DNA of 64,000 nucleotides, from the NCBI GenBank assembly GCA_032718475.1, contig JAUCBJ010008109.1:1-64000 (forward strand), read 5' to 3'. Made by a program: the position numbers and the translations under genes. The stretch comes from Nemertoderma westbladi. Its lineage: Eukaryota; Xenacoelomorpha; Nemertodermatida; Nemertodermatidae. The number at the start of each line of letters is the position of its first letter. Within the stretch, counting starts at the first letter, position 1. Below, piece by piece: positions 63,761 through 64,000 of this stretch. Under the pieces are notes generated by a model. That model saw only the letters and a program-made list of their open reading frames with translations. It searched no databases and was not told the DNA's origin.

Positions 63761-64000
63761 ACAATAGATTGCATGTAAAACAAAGGGATGGACTCACAGT
63801 TACAATGGATGTAAAACAAAGGGATAGACTCACAGTTACAATAGATTGCATGTAAAACAAAGGGATGGACTCACAGTTACAATGGATGTAAAACAAAGGG
63901 ATGGACTCACAGTTACAATGGATGTAAAACAAAGGGATGGAATCACAGTTACAATGGATGTAAAACAAAGGGATGGACTCACAGTTACAATGGATGTAAA

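Larger units (their letters stand above)
12895..64000. repeat. Giant 36-bp satellite array (at least 51 kb)
   Basis: About 1,350 head-to-tail units fill the rest of the window without interruption and run off its end. The common 36-bp unit contains, in order, ATGGATGT(A/T)AAAC, AAAGGGATGGACTC and ACAGTTACA. Length variants are 40 bp (GGATGGATAGACTC, four extra bases), 41 bp (an extra AGTGG, giving AATGGAGTGGATG, or AATAGATTGCATG) and 35 bp (AATGATGTT). Frequent single-base variants are GTAAAAC/GTTAAAC, GGGATGG/GGGATAG and CACAG/CATAG. The unit has no CpG and no stop codon in several frames, hence the many spurious ORFs. The first unit, at 12895, is degenerate; later ones are highly uniform. 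Confidence 0.98.

Noticed and set aside
12926-63968. Well over a hundred ORFs of 60-579 codons with MDVKQRDGLTVT, IPLFYIHCNCES or SLCFTSIVTVS repeats
   Set aside because: They exist in overlapping frames on both strands of the 36-bp satellite, end wherever a 40- or 41-bp unit shifts the frame, and have no unique sequence, start context or gene structure.
12895-64000. CENP-B box or telomeric repeats in the giant array
   Set aside because: The unit has no CpG and therefore no CENP-B box core, and no TTAGGG- or TTAGG-type telomere repeat. A centromeric role cannot be judged from sequence alone.

Overview
The window comes from an animal nuclear genome, probably an invertebrate. Evidence: an RCC1 gene with animal-type architecture, a THAP zinc-finger coding region, an RTE-like non-LTR retrotransposon, AT-rich spacers, a spliced gene end, and about 56 kb of tandem repeats. 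I cannot name the species. Nothing suggests a bacterium or virus. The coding parts (RCC1, and the 181-codon minus-strand ORF) are clearly richer in G+C than their flanks.

Layout. 1-281 is an AT-rich flank with a TATA-like box. 282-1748 is an intronless RCC1 gene (488 aa), the chromatin-bound exchange factor for Ran. Its last codons run straight into a 17/23-bp minisatellite (1727-2174), and that array supplies the stop codon. After a 310-bp spacer comes a 27-bp minisatellite (2485-8755). It is split in two by a 5'-truncated, RTE-like retrotransposon (4146-5866) with an intact reverse-transcriptase core, one frameshift, a trinucleotide 3' tail and a 10-13 bp target-site duplication made of minisatellite sequence. 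9486-10031 (minus) is a single-exon ORF for an unrecognised 181-aa charged protein with an internal 27-residue duplication.

10409-12398 is bounded by 51-bp terminal inverted repeats (50/51 identical) and carries a THAP-domain reading frame. One stop (TAG) sits where the THAP family has its conserved tryptophan. The same unit has a candidate second exon with a polyadenylation signal, and subterminal direct repeats. I read it as a degenerate or non-autonomous THAP/P-like DNA transposon. 12626-12807 (minus) is the last coding exon (59 codons plus stop) of an unrecognised acidic protein. It is too short to stand out as an ORF, but it has an excellent branch point and 3' splice site.

From 12895 to the end of the window, and beyond, is one uninterrupted satellite of 36-bp units with 35-, 40- and 41-bp variants: at least 51 kb and roughly 1,350 units. 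By the logic of the exon at 12626-12807 it lies inside the 3' part of that gene's last intron. Each common unit carries two matches to the SOX/TCF HMG-box consensus, and on the minus strand a GTGAGT donor-like hexamer. The array is nearly free of CpG and is organised into local subfamilies and copied blocks, including a roughly 1.9-kb block repeated 19.6 kb away.

The many long ORFs in the arrays are by-products of repeat lengths divisible by three and are not annotated as genes. I see no operon-like or pathway link between the genes. What ties the window together is repeat birth and growth: one array apparently seeded by RCC1's own terminal codons, one that served as a transposon target, and one giant intronic satellite.
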